Positions 62,737 to 64,000 of a DNA stretch of 64,000 bases are shown here, in pieces. The DNA comes from Sphingobacterium sp. CZ-2 (GTDB lineage: Bacteria; Bacteroidota; Bacteroidia; Sphingobacteriales; Sphingobacteriaceae). Where the stretch lies: assembly GCF_004526235.1 (NCBI RefSeq), contig NZ_CP038159.1, positions 3,658,001-3,722,000 on the forward strand, written 5' to 3'. The notes under the pieces are model-generated. The model saw only the letters and a list, made by a program, of their open reading frames with translations, had not been told where the DNA came from and searched no databases. How positions within the stretch are numbered: the first letter of the stretch is position 1; every line of letters starts with the position of its first letter. The position numbers and the translations under genes were made by a program.

Positions 62737-64000
62737 ATGATTACAAAATTTATATTCCGCGTCAGGCGGGTTTCCACTGTTTTCCTTTTTACAGGATTGA
62801 CCTTGACTGGCGCAGGATTCATCAACCCTGCATCCGCACAGCGTGGCCAGATGGCTCCGCAAAAATTAGACCCTATCGTTGAAAAAATCGTTCAGGAAGC
62901 CAAAGGGAATTCCCAATTGGAACAATTGGCTTTTGAGCTGTTGGATGTGGTAGGCCCGCGTTTGGTCGGAACTCCAGGAATGACCAAAGCCAATGAATGG
63001 GCATTGAAAACCTTCCAAAATTGGGGAATTGAAGCCAGGAACCAACAATTTGGCGAATGGCATGGTTGGGAAAGGGGGATCTCCCATATCGATATGACCC
63101 ATCCTCGTGCAAAATCCTTGGCGGGAACCCAACTTGCCTGGAGCCCCACAACCAAAGGAAAAGCGGTCGAGGCAGAAGTTATTGCGTTACCGGACATTAA
63201 AGATTCCATTTCTTTCCGCCAATGGCTACCTCAGGTCAAAGGAAAATACGTCATGATATCCATGCCGCAACCTACCGGACGCCCAGATGCCAATTGGAAA
63301 GAATTTGGAACTCCAGAATCGATCGAGAAAATGCAGAAAAATCGCGATTCCTTGAACCGGGCCTGGAACGCCCGCATCAGGGCAACAGGCCTGCAAACCA
63401 ATTCCATTCCTTCCGTTTTGGAAGAAGCGGGAGCAGTGGGCATCCTGACAAGCTACTGGTCCATGGAATTCGGAGCAAACAAGATATTCGGTGCAAGATC
63501 GCATAAAGTTCCTTCCCTTGACATCTCTTTAGAAGATTATGGGATGTTATACCGTTTGGCAGAAAAAGGCTATGCCCCAAAGATTAAGGTAGAAACCTCC
63601 TCAAAACATCTCGGAAATGTCCCTTCCTTCAACACCATAGCTGAAATAAAAGGATCTCAATTCCCAGATGAATACATCATTCTTTCCGCCCATTTAGACT
63701 CTTGGGAAGGTGGATCCGGCGCTACAGATAACGGCACAGGAACCATTGCCATGATGGAGGTTGCGCGTGTTTTGAAAAAAGTATTACCCAACCCGAAACG
63801 CAGCATCCTGATCGGTCTTTGGGGAAGCGAAGAACAAGGACTAAATGGATCGCGCTCCTTTGTATTGGATAATCCAGCCATTATCGAAAAGACACAAGCG
63901 GTATTCAACCTGGACAATGGAACAGGTCGGGTAGCCAACATCAATGGTTCTGGATTTGTACATGCCTATGATTTTATGGGCAGATGGTTAGCGGCTGTTC
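62737..64000 (+). CDS. M28-family metallopeptidase, C-terminus off the window
   Basis: 421 residues are visible. The ATG at 62737 leads to a signal peptide ending PASAQ, then a helical start (QLEQLAFELLDVVGPRLVGTPGM), a PA-like inserted domain up to about residue 290, and the M28 core with His319-Asp321 (LSAHLDSWEGGSGATDNGTGT) and GSEEQGLNGSRSF (catalytic Glu and metal-binding Glu). The frame is still open at 64000. Members are secreted di-zinc aminopeptidases or carboxypeptidases. It follows pgi by 98 bases without a visible terminator between. Confidence 0.9.
   Translation, partial: MITKFIFRVRRVSTVFLFTGLTLTGAGFINPASAQRGQMAPQKLDPIVEKIVQEAKGNSQLEQLAFELLDVVGPRLVGTPGMTKANEWALKTFQNWGIEARNQQFGEWHGWERGISHIDMTHPRAKSLAGTQLAWSPTTKGKAVEAEVIALPDIKDSISFRQWLPQVKGKYVMISMPQPTGRPDANWKEFGTPESIEKMQKNRDSLNRAWNARIRATGLQTNSIPSVLEEAGAVGILTSYWSMEFGANKIFGARSHKVPSLDISLEDYGMLYRLAEKGYAPKIKVETSSKHLGNVPSFNTIAEIKGSQFPDEYIILSAHLDSWEGGSGATDNGTGTIAMMEVARVLKKVLPNPKRSILIGLWGSEEQGLNGSRSFVLDNPAIIEKTQAVFNLDNGTGRVANINGSGFVHAYDFMGRWLAAV

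Noticed and set aside
1..64000. CRISPR arrays, tRNA/rRNA genes, insertion sequences, prophage
   Set aside because: Searched by eye on both strands; no regularly spaced repeats, no cloverleaf-like sequence with CCA end, and no transposase, integrase or phage structural genes were found.

Overview
The window looks like a chromosome segment of a Bacteroidota bacterium, most likely Sphingobacteriaceae (Sphingobacterium- or Pedobacter-like). This rests on gene content (animal-type UDP-glucose dehydrogenase, single-domain mannose-1-phosphate guanylyltransferase, TPR-membrane-HTH regulators, YaiO-type outer-membrane protein), on weak Shine-Dalgarno sequences with occasional TAnnTTTG promoter-like boxes, and on the AT-rich polysaccharide region next to more balanced housekeeping DNA. 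No tRNA, rRNA, CRISPR array, transposase or phage gene was seen.

Region 1 (1-24,155, all minus strand) is a Wzx/Wzy-type surface polysaccharide locus. It opens at the left edge with a partial Wza-like export lipoprotein. Next comes an amino-sugar block with its own small acyl-chain set: aminotransferase, hexapeptide N-acyltransferase, short-chain reductase, acyl carrier protein and ketoacyl synthase III, beside a PglC-like initiating phosphoglycosyl transferase. A WbuB-like glycosyltransferase leads into fnlC, fnlB, a lone cupin and fnlA (UDP-L-FucNAc synthesis). A HisF/HisH/amidotransferase trio (wbuZ, wbuY, wbuX) follows and would convert the N-acetyl group to an acetamidino group (L-FucNAm). 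Then come three more glycosyltransferases, Wzy, an acetyltransferase, Wzx, a nucleotide-sugar dehydrogenase, a TagD-like cytidylyltransferase, UDP-glucose dehydrogenase and a winged-helix regulator that probably governs the locus.

Region 2 (24,431-34,740) holds a TPR/membrane/HTH regulator, the rmlA-rmlD-rmlC-rmlB set for dTDP-L-rhamnose, a roughly 0.9 kb stretch with no convincing gene, a PHP-type capsule tyrosine phosphatase, mannose-1-phosphate guanylyltransferase, a DEDD exonuclease and rarA.

Region 3 (34,993-43,760) has a possible 52-residue ORF followed by a strong terminator, then a minus-strand operon that looks like a divergent chaperone-usher pilus system: two pilin-like proteins, a PapD-like chaperone, a two-part tip-like subunit and a 940-residue usher-like outer-membrane protein with C-terminal Cna-B-like domains. 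An AraC regulator and a divergent TPR protein lie beside it. This is the best candidate for an under-described system.

Region 4 (44,012-58,420) has a Prc-type S41 protease, an AsmA-like membrane protein and a second surface-polymer system: a YaiO-like barrel facing an operon of hybrid histidine kinase, response regulator, membrane HEAT-repeat protein and a 1134-residue fusion of a processive GT2 synthase to an LtaS-like phosphotransferase. Region 5 (58,540-64,000) has prfB with its programmed +1 frameshift, an unusual ClC protein, pgi and the start of an M28 peptidase.
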